From: Bartonella sp. M0283
GTDB taxonomy: Bacteria > Pseudomonadota > Alphaproteobacteria > Rhizobiales > Rhizobiaceae
Reading direction: 5' to 3'
Length of the DNA stretch: 64,000 nt
NCBI RefSeq assembly: GCF_016100455.1
Contig: NZ_JACFSK010000001.1
Location: forward strand, 1,612,001 to 1,676,000
The position numbers and the translations under genes were made by a program. This document shows, piece by piece, positions 46,134-54,889 of this stretch (the stretch's first letter is position 1; every line of letters begins with the position of its first letter). The notes below the pieces were generated by a model. That model had not been told where the DNA came from and did no database searches. It was given only the letters and a program-made list of their open reading frames with translations.

Positions 46134-46624
46134 TGCTCGATCACCAGACTAGAAATCAGAACATTGGTGACTTTGCCCTTTGAACGGGTACGAGCACGAT
46201 CAACAAGATCTTCCCGCAGATTCATAAGTCCGGAAGCTCCTTTGATTTGCGCAATCGTACTATTTCGCAAAAAAGCCAAAAAATCATTTGAAATTTCAGC
46301 AGCAACGGAAGGAGATAGAACTTCACCCGGTTGTGACACGAGAGAACATTCAATACGGATCCAGGCGTTATTGGGAGCGGCCATATTGGTGAGAATAGGA
46401 TTTAAAACGGTAACACTGCTATTTGAGGCGATTGTGTCGGCATTTTTCTGAGCCTCGGTTTTTTCCGGTTCGGGCGGAGGAGCAATTTCCTTACCAATTT
46501 GTGTTCCCAAAAACCAGCCGCCACCAGCGGCAACCAAGGTCAAAATAACACCGGCAAGAAGCAGTGCCTTGATGCCACTGTCTTTTTTTGCTTTTCCATC
46601 ACCTTTTTCAGGCTCGCCAGCCAT
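46130..46624 (-). CDS. fliL: Flagellar basal body-associated protein FliL
   Basis: Inner-membrane protein near the stator that supports torque. It has 164 aa: a short charged cytoplasmic N-terminus, one membrane helix at ~22-45 (ALLLAGVILTLVAAGGGWFLG), and a periplasmic domain ending in LREDLVDRARTRSKGKVTNVLISSLVIEQ, which is the FliL C-terminal pattern. It is coupled to fliP by a 4-nt overlap and separated from flgH by a terminator and 180 bp, so fliL-fliP form their own unit. Confidence 0.93.
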   Translation of the reverse strand: MAGEPEKGDGKAKKDSGIKALLLAGVILTLVAAGGGWFLGTQIGKEIAPPPEPEKTEAQKNADTIASNSSVTVLNPILTNMAAPNNAWIRIECSLVSQPGEVLSPSVAAEISNDFLAFLRNSTIAQIKGASGLMNLREDLVDRARTRSKGKVTNVLISSLVIEQ

Positions 46625-46750
46625 AAAAACCTCTTAGGTTAAAGTTCAAGGCATTTATGCCCTTTTTTCCGTTTTATTATTATTCTATCAGAGAATAGAT
46701 GAATAAACCTTAAAGCGCCAAGCTTTCAAGCCCTTATACAGAACTTGAAT

Positions 46751-46782
46751 AAAGGGAGCCGGTTGAAGACGACGCTCCCTTT
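46751..46782 (-). terminator. Terminator after flgH
   Basis: A perfect 9-bp stem AAAGGGAGC (46751-46759) with GCTCCCTTT (46774-46782) around a 14-nt loop, 23 nt past the flgH stop. It ends the long flgF/flgB-flgH series. Confidence 0.75.
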
Positions 46783-46804
46783 ATCATCAAATTTACCAAT
46801 TCTA

Positions 46805-47545
46805 TCAGAATGGCGATATCTGGTTCATAATCTGCTGGCCATAAGGCGGTTGCTGAATCTCGCTCATGCGACCACGCCCACCGTAAGAAATACGGGCTTC
46901 AGCGATTTTATCATATTCGATCGTGTTATTACCGGTAATATCACGCGGACGAACAACACCGGCAACATTCAGAACACGCAATTCGTAGTTGACGCGAACT
47001 TCCTGCGAACCGTTGATAACCAGATTACCATTCGGCAATACATCTGTAACAACTGCTGCAACCGACAATTTGATGTCTTCCTTACGTTCAACCTTCGCAT
47101 CGCCTTTCGAGTGTGCGGTTGAATCGCCATTTACGCTACCACCGTTTTTGCCGATCAGCGGGTAAGTCGCACCCAATGTATATTTGCCATTGGCATCACG
47201 TTTCAAATCGCTCTTGTTATTCAAATTGGCACGGTCATTGATCAAAATCTGGACCGTCAATACGTCGCCCGGTTTCATCGCACGCGGGTCGCGGTAAAAG
47301 CTATTTGATGAAGACCGATAAAGCGAATATTTGCTTTCTTTCGGTTTTGTCGGATAAATATCGGGGTTCATCGAGGGAGCATAGCCGAGATCTGCCCGAA
47401 CCGGCGAAAAATCCGGCACCGAGTTAAAATCTTTTGTATTGTAAGAACAGCCAGAAAGCGCAACCGTTGCCAGAACGACACTGATAAGCGCGACTCTTGA
47501 TTTACGGATGTCTAAAACGTTTTTCATTTGTTCAACTTTCTTCAT
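46805..47545 (-). CDS. flgH: Flagellar L-ring lipoprotein FlgH
   Basis: Outer-membrane L-ring subunit, 246 aa. The lipoprotein signal is VALISVVLATVALSGC with the lipobox Cys near residue 33. Mature-protein motifs: SLYRSSSNSFYRDPRAMKPGDVLTVQILINDRA, VTDVLPNGNLVINGSQEVRVNYELRVLNVAGVVRPRDI and YGGRGRMSEIQQPPYGQQI, all typical FlgH. The first ATG (47545) overlaps the motE stop by 4 nt; a second ATG at residue 7 is possible. It is the last gene before the terminator at 46751. Confidence 0.96.
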   Translation of the reverse strand: MKKVEQMKNVLDIRKSRVALISVVLATVALSGCSYNTKDFNSVPDFSPVRADLGYAPSMNPDIYPTKPKESKYSLYRSSSNSFYRDPRAMKPGDVLTVQILINDRANLNNKSDLKRDANGKYTLGATYPLIGKNGGSVNGDSTAHSKGDAKVERKEDIKLSVAAVVTDVLPNGNLVINGSQEVRVNYELRVLNVAGVVRPRDITGNNTIEYDKIAEARISYGGRGRMSEIQQPPYGQQIMNQISPF

Positions 47546-48141
47546 TGGCCTGCTTTTACAGCCTTTGGTGCCGGTTTGTTTTCCGGCGGAAGTTTTTGTG
47601 CACTCACCAGAACCTTGGTCAGATTGGCTGATTTTTCCGGTGGCAATTCATTCATAATGGCACTTGAGATACGCGGCGTCAGTTTCAACATAATGGCGGC
47701 TGCGGCAAAATCATCAACCAGCGCCAATTGTGCAGCTGCTGCATCGGGACGCATTTTGGAAATGATGTTGACAAGTGAATCCTGCGCTTTTGCCAAAAAT
47801 TCGTTTCTCTTGTTCAGCCAGTTTTCGTATTCCTGACGTTTTTCTTCCAGAACCTTGATGCGATCATCGATCTGCATGCGTAATTGCTGCAATTGCTGGC
47901 TCTGTAGTTCGAAGCGGGCATCTGCCGCCTGACTGTCAATATTTCCGCAGAATTTTTCAATTTCATCCTGCGAGGCATTGGCAGAGGGGAGTGTACGCTG
48001 CGGCGAAGGAGCCGAAGGAATGGTGGATGATTTGTTCGGGCTTGAAGTCGCAGCACCTTTTTGTGCCAAAGCGTTATTCATGAGCCCGCACAGAGGAACC
48101 AATCCCAGAATTGCCAGAACTTTACGCCGAGATCCGATCAT
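47542..48141 (-). CDS. motE: MotE, periplasmic chaperone for MotC
   Basis: Rhizobial periplasmic protein that folds or stabilises MotC. It has 199 aa with a signal peptide (KVLAILGLVPLCGLMNNALA, cut near residue 26). A Ser/Pro-rich linker and a long helix follow (ELQSQQLQQLRMQIDDRIKVLEEKRQEYENWLNKR). The C-terminal part is MgtE-N-like: IISKMRPDAAAAQLALVDDFAAAAIMLKLTPRISSAIMNELPPEKSA. Two Cys occur, one in the signal region and one in EKFCGNID. It lies between flgI and flgH with 4-nt overlaps on both sides, exactly the rhizobial order. Confidence 0.93.
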   Translation of the reverse strand: MIGSRRKVLAILGLVPLCGLMNNALAQKGAATSSPNKSSTIPSAPSPQRTLPSANASQDEIEKFCGNIDSQAADARFELQSQQLQQLRMQIDDRIKVLEEKRQEYENWLNKRNEFLAKAQDSLVNIISKMRPDAAAAQLALVDDFAAAAIMLKLTPRISSAIMNELPPEKSANLTKVLVSAQKLPPENKPAPKAVKAGQ

Positions 48142-49400
48142 TGAACCACAAGCTCCGCATGAAGTGCACCGGACGTTTTAATCGCCTGAAGGATGGCGAT
48201 GATGCCGGTGGGCTTGACACCGATCTGGTTCAAACCTTTAACCAGATTGTCGAGATTGGTACCACCAAGAATACCAATATTGGACGTTTGTTCATTTGCA
48301 TCGACGGCTGTTTGCGGCAAAACGACCGTGTCACCCGTTTCACTGAACGGCTCGGGTTGTGACGCATAAGGCGTTTCGGTAACACGAACAGTCAAGCTGC
48401 CATGCGAAATGGCAACACGCGAAACACGAACCTTTTCACCGATAACAACAGTACCTGTACGTTCATCAACAACAACACGGGCAACTTCGTCTGTCGGAAT
48501 GGGAAGCCCCTCGATTTCTGCAATGAAACGGGCGGCCGTAATACTTGCCGGTTTTTTCAAAACAACCGTTTTGGCATCGCGTTCTTTTGCAACGCTTTGA
48601 TGATAGCGTTTATTGGCAAAAACATTGACAAGATCGGCAACGCGGATAGCTGTTGAAAAATCCGGATTATGCAATTCCAGAACAATATCGGCATCGCGGT
48701 TGAAATTGCCTTCAACTTTACGCTCGACCAACGCACCATTCGGAATACGACCGGAAGTCGGAACCCCTTGAGTTACCGTTTCTGCGGCACCTTGTGCTGC
48801 AAAACCGGAAATGATCATATTACCTTGTGCAACAGCATAGGTTTCGCCATCCGCACCAAGAAGTGGTGTCATAACCAGCGTACCACCCTGTAAGGACTTT
48901 GCGTCACCCAGTGATGAAACACTGACATCAATTCTTGAACCTGGTGTTGCAAACGGCGGAATATCGGCCGTCACAATAACTGCGGCAATATTGTTGGCAC
49001 GCGAGGCACCAGCCGGCGGGCTAATACCCAGATTGTCCAGCATGGCGCGCAAAGATTGTTCTGTAAAAGGTGAATTACGTAACGAGTCGCCTGTACCATT
49101 AAGACCGATAACCAAACCATAACCGACAAGCTGGTTTTCACGGACGCCCTGAATTTCTGCAATATCTTTCAATCTTGCAACAACGCCGGGGCGTGAAAGG
49201 TCGGAATAGCGCATCTTTGCCGGATCACCACCCGAACCGAGCCATGAAGCATCGGATGCGGCTTCGGAATTGAAATGGCGAACATTGCGGCCACCTTCAT
49301 CGGCGAATGCGGGCATAACACCCATCAATAAAGCCGCAACGATTCCTAAAGAACGACCAATCTTTAACGAACGACCAATCCCAAACGAACAACCAATCAT
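48138..49400 (-). CDS. flgI: Flagellar P-ring protein FlgI
   Basis: Periplasmic P-ring subunit around the rod, 420 aa. The N-terminus is odd: three hexapeptides (IGCSFG, IGRSLK, IGRSLG) precede the hydrophobic core IVAALLMGVMPAFA of the signal peptide. The mature part has ARLKDIAEIQGVRENQLVGYGLVIGLNGTGDSLRNSPFTEQSLRAMLDNLGI near residue 75-125, SSLGDAKSLQGGTLVMTPL, and the C-terminal GGTNLDNLVKGLNQIGVKPTGIIAILQAIKTSGALHAELVVQ. It overlaps flgA and motE by 4 nt each. Confidence 0.97.
   Translation of the reverse strand: MIGCSFGIGRSLKIGRSLGIVAALLMGVMPAFADEGGRNVRHFNSEAASDASWLGSGGDPAKMRYSDLSRPGVVARLKDIAEIQGVRENQLVGYGLVIGLNGTGDSLRNSPFTEQSLRAMLDNLGISPPAGASRANNIAAVIVTADIPPFATPGSRIDVSVSSLGDAKSLQGGTLVMTPLLGADGETYAVAQGNMIISGFAAQGAAETVTQGVPTSGRIPNGALVERKVEGNFNRDADIVLELHNPDFSTAIRVADLVNVFANKRYHQSVAKERDAKTVVLKKPASITAARFIAEIEGLPIPTDEVARVVVDERTGTVVIGEKVRVSRVAISHGSLTVRVTETPYASQPEPFSETGDTVVLPQTAVDANEQTSNIGILGGTNLDNLVKGLNQIGVKPTGIIAILQAIKTSGALHAELVVQ
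49344..49397 (-). repeat. 18-bp x3 in-frame tandem repeat at the start of flgI
   Basis: Directly after the ATG (49398-49400) come three 18-bp units, encoding IGCSFG, IGRSLK and IGRSLG. They lengthen the signal-peptide n-region. Units 2 and 3 are almost identical, unit 1 is more diverged. Confidence 0.85.
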
Positions 49401-49858
49401 TGTCCACCTACCCTGACACTACCGTCAGACAAGACCGTACCGCTCACAATACGACCGGAATCGACATTGCGAACCTTGATAAAATCACCTGCACTGCCGG
49501 GTTCCATTGAAACTCCCGATGCAGTAATGACGAGGTCACCGGCGTTGAAAACCAGTTTTGTTGATTGACCACGTTCAATCAGAACCGGATCTCCCAAAGA
49601 AGATAACGAGATCGGCCGGCCGGCCGGCAATGTACGTTTAGCAACCTTGTTCAAAGCTTGCTTGACATCGGTTACATATAAAGGAGCTGCATCAACCTTG
49701 ATGTAAAACATCCTTTCGCTGAGACCGACATTGCTTACAGGCTGTCCGGCATAGACTGTCGTAGTCGGAACGAGAAAGCCTATCCTATCCGCATAGGCTT
49801 GCGTTATCGATGCAGTCGACAACAATAAACCAGCAATAAGGAGAGAAAGCTTTTTCAT
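49397..49858 (-). CDS. flgA: Flagellar basal body P-ring formation chaperone FlgA
   Basis: Periplasmic chaperone for P-ring assembly. It has 153 aa with a signal peptide (LSLLIAGLLLSTASITQAYA). The SAF-like domain includes VPTTTVYAGQPVSNVGLSERMFYI, KRTLPAGRPISLSSLGDPVLIERGQSTKLVFNAGDLVITASG and the FlgA C-terminal hallmark GSAGDFIKVRNVDSGRIVSGTVLSDGSVRVGG. It overlaps flgI by 4 nt and starts 6 nt after flgG. Confidence 0.96.
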   Translation of the reverse strand: MKKLSLLIAGLLLSTASITQAYADRIGFLVPTTTVYAGQPVSNVGLSERMFYIKVDAAPLYVTDVKQALNKVAKRTLPAGRPISLSSLGDPVLIERGQSTKLVFNAGDLVITASGVSMEPGSAGDFIKVRNVDSGRIVSGTVLSDGSVRVGGQ

Positions 49859-49864
49859 TTTAAA

Positions 49865-50668
49865 TTACCTTAAATTCTTCGAAACAACTGCCGACATTTC
49901 ATCTGCGGCCTGAATAACTTTCGAATTCATTTCATAAGCACGTTGAGCAGCTATCAATTCGGTAATTTCTTTAACCGGATCAACGTTCGAAGCTTCGAGA
50001 TAGCCTTGCATGATCGTGCCATAATTTTCTTCACCGGGATTGCCTGCAATCGGTGCACCCGAAGCCTGTGTCTCACGAAAAAGATTGTCACCAACCGGCT
50101 CGAGGCCTGCTTCATTGGTAAAATTGATCATGTTGAGACGACCGGCTTCAACCGGAGCAGCATCGGCATCGGGCTGATAGGTTACACGACCATCTGCACT
50201 CACGGTAATAATGCCGTTCTTGCCGAGTTCGTTCGGAACCGTAATGACTGGCTGAACAAGATTGCCATCAAGGGTAACAACCTGTCCGTTTTCATTCAGG
50301 TTGAATGCACCCGAGCGGGTATAAAACGTATTGCCATTCGGATCCTGAATTTCAAAATAACCTCGTCCACGGATTGCCAAATCCAGTGAATTGGTTGTCT
50401 GGACGAATGAACCTTGCATATTGTTTTTACGAACGGCAGCTGTACGAACACCAAGACCGACAATGGCACCTTCCGGAATAGTCGCTTCATTCATCATATT
50501 CGGGACGCCAACAGCGCGATCTGTCGTATACATAAGATCGCTGAATTCGGCGCGGGAGCGTTTATAACCAGTGGTGTTGATGTTTGCGATGTTGTTTGCA
50601 ATCACATCAAGATTGGTCTGCTGGGCGTTCATACCGGTGGCCGCAATTGATAAAGATCTCATAACCAT
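49865..50668 (-). CDS. flgG: Flagellar distal rod protein FlgG
   Basis: Distal rod subunit, 267 aa. The N-terminal rod motif is [42 protein letters not shown]. FlgG-type core: [48 protein letters not shown] near 85-130. C-terminus: [48 protein letters not shown]. The ATG at 50668 has AAAGGGAAAA 8 nt upstream. It lies between fliE (54 bp) and flgA. Confidence 0.97.
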   Translation of the reverse strand: MVMRSLSIAATGMNAQQTNLDVIANNIANINTTGYKRSRAEFSDLMYTTDRAVGVPNMMNEATIPEGAIVGLGVRTAAVRKNNMQGSFVQTTNSLDLAIRGRGYFEIQDPNGNTFYTRSGAFNLNENGQVVTLDGNLVQPVITVPNELGKNGIITVSADGRVTYQPDADAAPVEAGRLNMINFTNEAGLEPVGDNLFRETQASGAPIAGNPGEENYGTIMQGYLEASNVDPVKEITELIAAQRAYEMNSKVIQAADEMSAVVSKNLR

Positions 50669-50722
50669 TGGACTTTTCCCTTTATTTCTTTCATTTGCTC
50701 AAGTGTTACCCGAACCAACCGG

Positions 50723-51073
50723 TTAAATTTGCATACGACTAACTTCGAGATAGGCCTGAACGATCTTGTCTCTGATGGCAATTGCTGTGTTCAATGAACG
50801 TTCGGCATCCATTACCGAATTAACAACTTCACGAACCGACACGTCGCCACCTTCCATTTTTTGCATTGAAAGGCTTTCGGCCTTTTCAAGATTGTTTCCG
50901 ACGGCGCCGCTAACTTCAGCGAGTACCTGATCGAAACTAGGACTTTTTACACCCTGAGCCTGACCTGTAGCTTGCGTGTCTAATGAAGTTGTCTGGCTGG
51001 CATTAGCGCCGTAGGATTGCCCCAACCTTTCAAGAGCGGCACGTGTTGTTGCTGATGTTAACGACTGTATCAT
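50723..51073 (-). CDS. fliE: Flagellar hook-basal body complex protein FliE
   Basis: Connects the MS ring to the proximal rod; it is the first rod protein exported. The ATG at 51073 (116 aa) has GGGGA 8 nt upstream; an in-frame TTG two codons earlier is less likely. The conserved part is SPSFDQVLAEVSGAVGNNLEKAESLSMQKMEGGDVSVREVVNSVMDAERSLNTAIAIRDKIVQAYLEVSRMQI, covering the C-terminal 75 residues. The N-terminal 40 are variable. It starts 2 nt after the stop of a small unknown ORF that separates it from flgC. Confidence 0.96.
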   Translation of the reverse strand: MIQSLTSATTRAALERLGQSYGANASQTTSLDTQATGQAQGVKSPSFDQVLAEVSGAVGNNLEKAESLSMQKMEGGDVSVREVVNSVMDAERSLNTAIAIRDKIVQAYLEVSRMQI

Positions 51074-51075
51074 TA

Positions 51076-51264
51076 TCAAATCCCCGTCATTTTCAGTGCA
51101 TTTGCAAGCAAATGTGCAGACCGGCAGATAACTTCGAGATTGGCTTTATAGTTACTTTCATCGCTAATCTTTATAGTCTGGCCTTTGATGTTGATCTCAT
51201 TATTACTCAATTGTTCTTCAAGCTTCGAAAGATTTTCATCTTTATTTATAATTATGGTTTTCAA
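51076..51264 (-). CDS. Unrecognised 62-aa protein between flgC and fliE
   Basis: It starts with TTG at 51264, 4 nt after the flgC stop, with AGAGG about 9 nt upstream, and ends 2 nt before the fliE ATG. It therefore fills the flgC-fliE interval exactly and restores translational coupling. The peptide is charged and helical: KDENLSKLEEQLSNNEINIKG, then ESNYKANLEVICRSAHLLANALKMTGI. Its C-terminal half resembles the terminal helix of rod proteins such as FlgC (YEANLQVIRQA) in pattern. No signal peptide. In most related clusters fliE directly follows flgC. A truncated duplicate of a rod-protein end is one possibility. Confidence 0.6.
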   Translation of the reverse strand: MKTIIINKDENLSKLEEQLSNNEINIKGQTIKISDESNYKANLEVICRSAHLLANALKMTGI

Positions 51265-51268
51265 CTTA

Positions 51269-51685
51269 TTAACCTCTCAGCAGGTCAATTGTCTGGGATA
51301 CGAGATCCCGGGCCTGACGAATAACTTGTAGATTTGCTTCATAAGACCGGTTTGCTTCACGCATATCGGCCATTTCAACAATTGCATTCACGTTCGGATA
51401 TTTCACATAACCGTTTGCATCAGCCGCCGGATGACCCGGTTCGTATTTGACAATATAAGGTGATTTATCGGTAGAAATACGGGCAATCTCTACACCTTGA
51501 GCATCCGCATAAGGATTAAGAGCGGCTTCGAAACTGACTGTCTTGCGTTGATAGGGATTTGCTGCGGCAGTATCTCCCGTCGAATTCGCATTGGCCATAT
51601 TTTCAGCAATAATACGAAGGCGGGTTGATTGGGCTGCAAGGCCGGTTGTTGCGACACGGCCGGCTGCAATGAGTGGATCAGACAT
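51269..51685 (-). CDS. flgC: Flagellar proximal rod protein FlgC
   Basis: Proximal rod subunit. The ATG at 51685 gives 138 aa; GGAGGA lies about 9 nt upstream, and an in-frame GTG at 51691 is less likely. N-terminus SDPLIAAGRVATTGLAAQSTRLRIIAENMANANSTG, then NPYQRKTVSFEAALNPYADAQGVEIARI. C-terminus VKYPNVNAIVEMADMREANRSYEANLQVIRQARDLVSQTIDLLRG, the standard FlgC end. It follows flgB with the flgB stop 2 nt upstream. Confidence 0.97.
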   Translation of the reverse strand: MSDPLIAAGRVATTGLAAQSTRLRIIAENMANANSTGDTAAANPYQRKTVSFEAALNPYADAQGVEIARISTDKSPYIVKYEPGHPAADANGYVKYPNVNAIVEMADMREANRSYEANLQVIRQARDLVSQTIDLLRG

Positions 51686-51687
51686 GA

Positions 51688-52074
51688 TCACGATCCTCCT
51701 TTAACGGTTGCCATCATCATACGATGAAAGGCTTTTACGATAACGGTGTTGAGTGACATTTGCTGGCCGATTTCACCACCTTTACGCATTTCTTCTTCCA
51801 GATTGACGTTATTACCGGAATGAGTGGTTTCAATCGTATCTTCGGGCCGCATCGCATGGGATTCCATGCCATTGTCCGTGACATCCATGTGTTTACTGTT
51901 TGTTACAGCCATTGCCATGGTATCATTGTTGAGAATTGCAGCGAAGTCTTTTACGTCACGCGCTTTGTATCCGGGAGTATTAACGTTAGCAACGTTACTC
52001 GCGACAGTCTTTTGGCGCGTTGCCAACCAGTCTGCTTGTTTATTTGCTATATCGAAAAGATTTACCGGACCCAT
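51688..52074 (-). CDS. flgB: Flagellar proximal rod protein FlgB
   Basis: Proximal rod subunit, 128 aa. The N-terminus is GPVNLFDIANKQADWLATRQKTVASNVANVNTPGYKARDVKDFAAIL, with the rod signature. The C-terminus is EEEMRKGGEIGQQMSLNTVIVKAFHRMMMATVKGG. The 437 bp upstream (52075-52511) are AT-rich without a gene I can support, so a promoter for flgB-flgC-X-fliE-flgG-flgA-flgI-motE-flgH probably lies there. Confidence 0.96.
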   Translation of the reverse strand: MGPVNLFDIANKQADWLATRQKTVASNVANVNTPGYKARDVKDFAAILNNDTMAMAVTNSKHMDVTDNGMESHAMRPEDTIETTHSGNNVNLEEEMRKGGEIGQQMSLNTVIVKAFHRMMMATVKGGS

Positions 52075-52511
52075 TGTCGTATACTCTATTGAACAGAATA
52101 AACAATAGGACCCTAAACTTGCGCGAGACTTGCGTTTGAAATGTTTTTTAAAAAATATAAATATATCAAATATTTCAGTGAGTTATCACAAAAACAAAGC
52201 CTGTTTTTAAGAATCCGGTGGCGCTAAAGCAATGAATTTTGGCAATTCTTACCCAAAGACTTCATTTAATATCTTTCATTAATCAGATCGTTCCGGTCAT
52301 TAATCAAATAGCGCTCTCAAGCGCATCTTACATTCAGAAACCAAAGTCGAGAATAGAACAAACTGAAGATAAAGCGGTATGTTCCAGAAAACGTCTTTTC
52401 TTCGAGTGTCTTCCCTACAAATGGCTTACCTGCCTGTTTCGGGATAATCGGCTTTTATGATAGTTTACGCTTTTCGAGACTCCATATTAAACTTATTGAT
52501 TGACCGGCAAC

Positions 52512-53426
52512 TTATTGATTGACCGGAATTATTCCTTTCGAGGTCTTGAGAGCAACTTTACCGGTTTCGCTATCTTTCATAACACGAACATAATAACTTC
52601 CATCAGGAAGTTTGCTGCCGGGTCTGGCGAACCAATAACCCTGATCATATTCTATCATTGCCATTCCATTGACAACATCTTTGACAACATAGGGCTTCGA
52701 CTTTGGAGCGGATGGTTTCAAGCTTCCGTCAGTCTTGTCCGGATTCTCGCTTTTGGGAAGCCCCCGTCCATTTGACATAATCGCTTTCTTTGAATCATAG
52801 TCACGCGTGGCATAAGGATCGACGTGATCGACAAGTTCAAAATGCGAGCGCTTGTACCAGCCTTCATGAGGTTTGAATGTGCCTACCGCTGCCGGCTTAC
52901 TGTCGGATGCACCTGTCCCGCCCTGCCCGCCAATCTGGAACGCATAGACCACAAATGGCAAACTGCCGCAGCCGATTGCCATAGCAACCCCCATGGCACG
53001 CAACATGGAATCAACAGAACTGAAAATTCCAAAAAACATACCCGTAGACGAACTCGCTGCCGAATTTGCAAATGTGAATGCTTGCAAACCTGCCAAACCC
53101 GCAGATATTGCCGCAATCATTCTTTTGAAAACACCGGCATGCTTTTTATCGTCAACCGCTCCAACTGTGCTTGCACCTATCGGCGAAAGCTCGTCAGGAT
53201 TACGCCAAATCAACCACCATTTGCTTTTATTTTTTTCACTATTATTCTGGATCACCCGATCGGATTCAATGTTTTCAAGATCGGACAACAGCTTTGCCAA
53301 TTCTTGTTCCGTGTCATCGCTGCGTTTTTTATTGGCCAGATTTTTCATCCTGAAGCCACCGAACTTTTGATAGGATTCGCTACTAAAGCCCGGAAAAGAT
53401 GAACCAAAATTTGTAATATCGGTCAT
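52512..53426 (-). CDS. Uncharacterised membrane protein in the flagellar cluster
   Basis: A 304-aa protein between fliI and flgB. The N-terminal ~95 residues are polar (NKKRSDDTEQELAKLLSDLENIESD). Two or three hydrophobic stretches follow at ~105-125 (MIAAISAGLAGLQAFTFANSA), ~130-150 and ~150-168 (GVAMAIGCGSLPFVVYAFQIG). The C-terminal ~130 residues look like a periplasmic domain ending in ARPGSKLPDGSYYVRVMKDSETGKVALKTSKGIIPVNQ, perhaps SH3-like. I recognise no named family. Rhizobial clusters also carry an uncharacterised gene between fliI and flgB, so a flagellar role is likely but unproven. It lies 24 bp after fliI. Confidence 0.75.
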   Translation of the reverse strand: MTDITNFGSSFPGFSSESYQKFGGFRMKNLANKKRSDDTEQELAKLLSDLENIESDRVIQNNSEKNKSKWWLIWRNPDELSPIGASTVGAVDDKKHAGVFKRMIAAISAGLAGLQAFTFANSAASSSTGMFFGIFSSVDSMLRAMGVAMAIGCGSLPFVVYAFQIGGQGGTGASDSKPAAVGTFKPHEGWYKRSHFELVDHVDPYATRDYDSKKAIMSNGRGLPKSENPDKTDGSLKPSAPKSKPYVVKDVVNGMAMIEYDQGYWFARPGSKLPDGSYYVRVMKDSETGKVALKTSKGIIPVNQ

Positions 53427-53450
53427 GATTGAAATTCTCCTGCGCCGCTT

Positions 53451-54860
53451 TTAAGCCGCCTGACTTTTCAGGGCTTTGGCAAGATCATCATAAGGATCGC
53501 GGGAAACCGGTGTATCCGGTGACTGGTTCATAGCATCGTAAATCCTCGGCACCAAAACCACCGCCTGATCAAGAACCGGATCCGAACCGGGACGGTAGGC
53601 ACCCATAGCGCGTAGATCACGCGTTTCTTCATAGCGTGAAATCATCTCTTTCAAACTTCTGACAAGCTTTTTTTGTTCAGGACTCCAGCTATGCGGTGCT
53701 AAACGGGAAATAGAACCCGGAATGTCAATCGCCGGATAGCGCCCTTGTGCAGCTATTGCTCTGTCGAGCACAATATGACCATCCAAAATACCACGAATGG
53801 CATCGGCAATCGGGTCGTTATGGTCATCGCCATCAACCAGAACTGCATAGACACCGGTAATTGACCCTTTTCCTTCCGGCCCCGGACCGGCGCGTTCCAA
53901 TAAACGGGGCAAATCGCTGAACACGCTTGGCGGGAAACCACGGGAAACCGGCGGCTCGCCAGCTGCAATTGCCACCTCGCGGGCGGCGAGCGCATAACGC
54001 GTAATGGAGTCGACCATCAATAATACATTGTCGCCCAAGGAACAAAAATATTCGGCAATTGTCGTAGCCATTGCCGGCGCTAACCGACGCATCATCGGAC
54101 TTTCATCTCCTGTTGCAACGACTGTGACAACTTTGGAAAGCTTTCCCTTCATCGTATCGTCAAGCATATCGCGAACTTCACGACCACGTTCTCCGGTCAA
54201 TGCCAAGACCACTGTGTCAAAATCATCGGTTGCGGTCATCATTGCCAATAATGTCGATTTACCAACACCGGAACCGGCAAAAATACCGATACGCTGGCCG
54301 AAACAGAGCGGCGTAAATATATCAATAACTTTAACACCTGTGCGCAACCCTTTACCGACCCGTGCCCTTTTAAGGGCGGGTACAGCCTGCGTTTCAACCG
54401 GCATCTTTCTGGGGCCGGTGGCAATGGGACCCAAATCATCGATTGCCTCTCCCAACGCATTGACCACCCGACCTTTCCACGATTTGTCGGGAGAAACGAG
54501 CAAAGGTCCGTTTGCAAATACAGATGCATTAAGTGCCGGAACAAGAGTTTCATCATAAGGCTTGATCAGCACATGATCTTCATTCACACGAATGATTTCG
54601 CCGCGCGCCATGTTGTGTCCGCAATCGATCAGGACACTATCGCCAAGCGCAACTTCATCGGAAAGCCCGCGTGCTTCGACCGCGACGCGTGAAACATCAC
54701 TCACCACACCTCCTTTGCTGACCAAAGGCGACTGTTGGTGTTTTTCATGTTCGGCAAAAGCAACGAGTAAAGACAAGGCATTCGTACGGGAAATGCCAAA
54801 ATCACTATTTTCTTCCGGGCTCTGTTCCATAAAATTTTTCCAAAAAAATGATAATCTCAA
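53451..54860 (-). CDS. fliI: Flagellum-specific ATP synthase FliI
   Basis: Cytoplasmic hexameric ATPase energising flagellar export. It has 469 aa. Walker A is FAGSGVGKSTLLAMM near residue 185; Walker B lies in NVLLMVDSITRYALAAREVAIAAGEPP, followed by the family motif SRGFPPSVFSDLPRLLERAGPG, and GSITGVYAVLVDGDDHNDPIAD. ALGEAIDDLGPI at ~125 belongs to the N-terminal beta-barrel. The start at 54860 gives a short N-terminal extension; ATG at residue 11 is an alternative. A FliH-like partner is encoded at 39.2 kb. Confidence 0.97.
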   Translation of the reverse strand: MRLSFFWKNFMEQSPEENSDFGISRTNALSLLVAFAEHEKHQQSPLVSKGGVVSDVSRVAVEARGLSDEVALGDSVLIDCGHNMARGEIIRVNEDHVLIKPYDETLVPALNASVFANGPLLVSPDKSWKGRVVNALGEAIDDLGPIATGPRKMPVETQAVPALKRARVGKGLRTGVKVIDIFTPLCFGQRIGIFAGSGVGKSTLLAMMTATDDFDTVVLALTGERGREVRDMLDDTMKGKLSKVVTVVATGDESPMMRRLAPAMATTIAEYFCSLGDNVLLMVDSITRYALAAREVAIAAGEPPVSRGFPPSVFSDLPRLLERAGPGPEGKGSITGVYAVLVDGDDHNDPIADAIRGILDGHIVLDRAIAAQGRYPAIDIPGSISRLAPHSWSPEQKKLVRSLKEMISRYEETRDLRAMGAYRPGSDPVLDQAVVLVPRIYDAMNQSPDTPVSRDPYDDLAKALKSQAA

Positions 54861-54889
54861 GCGGCTAAAATTTCAGTCCTGATGAACTG

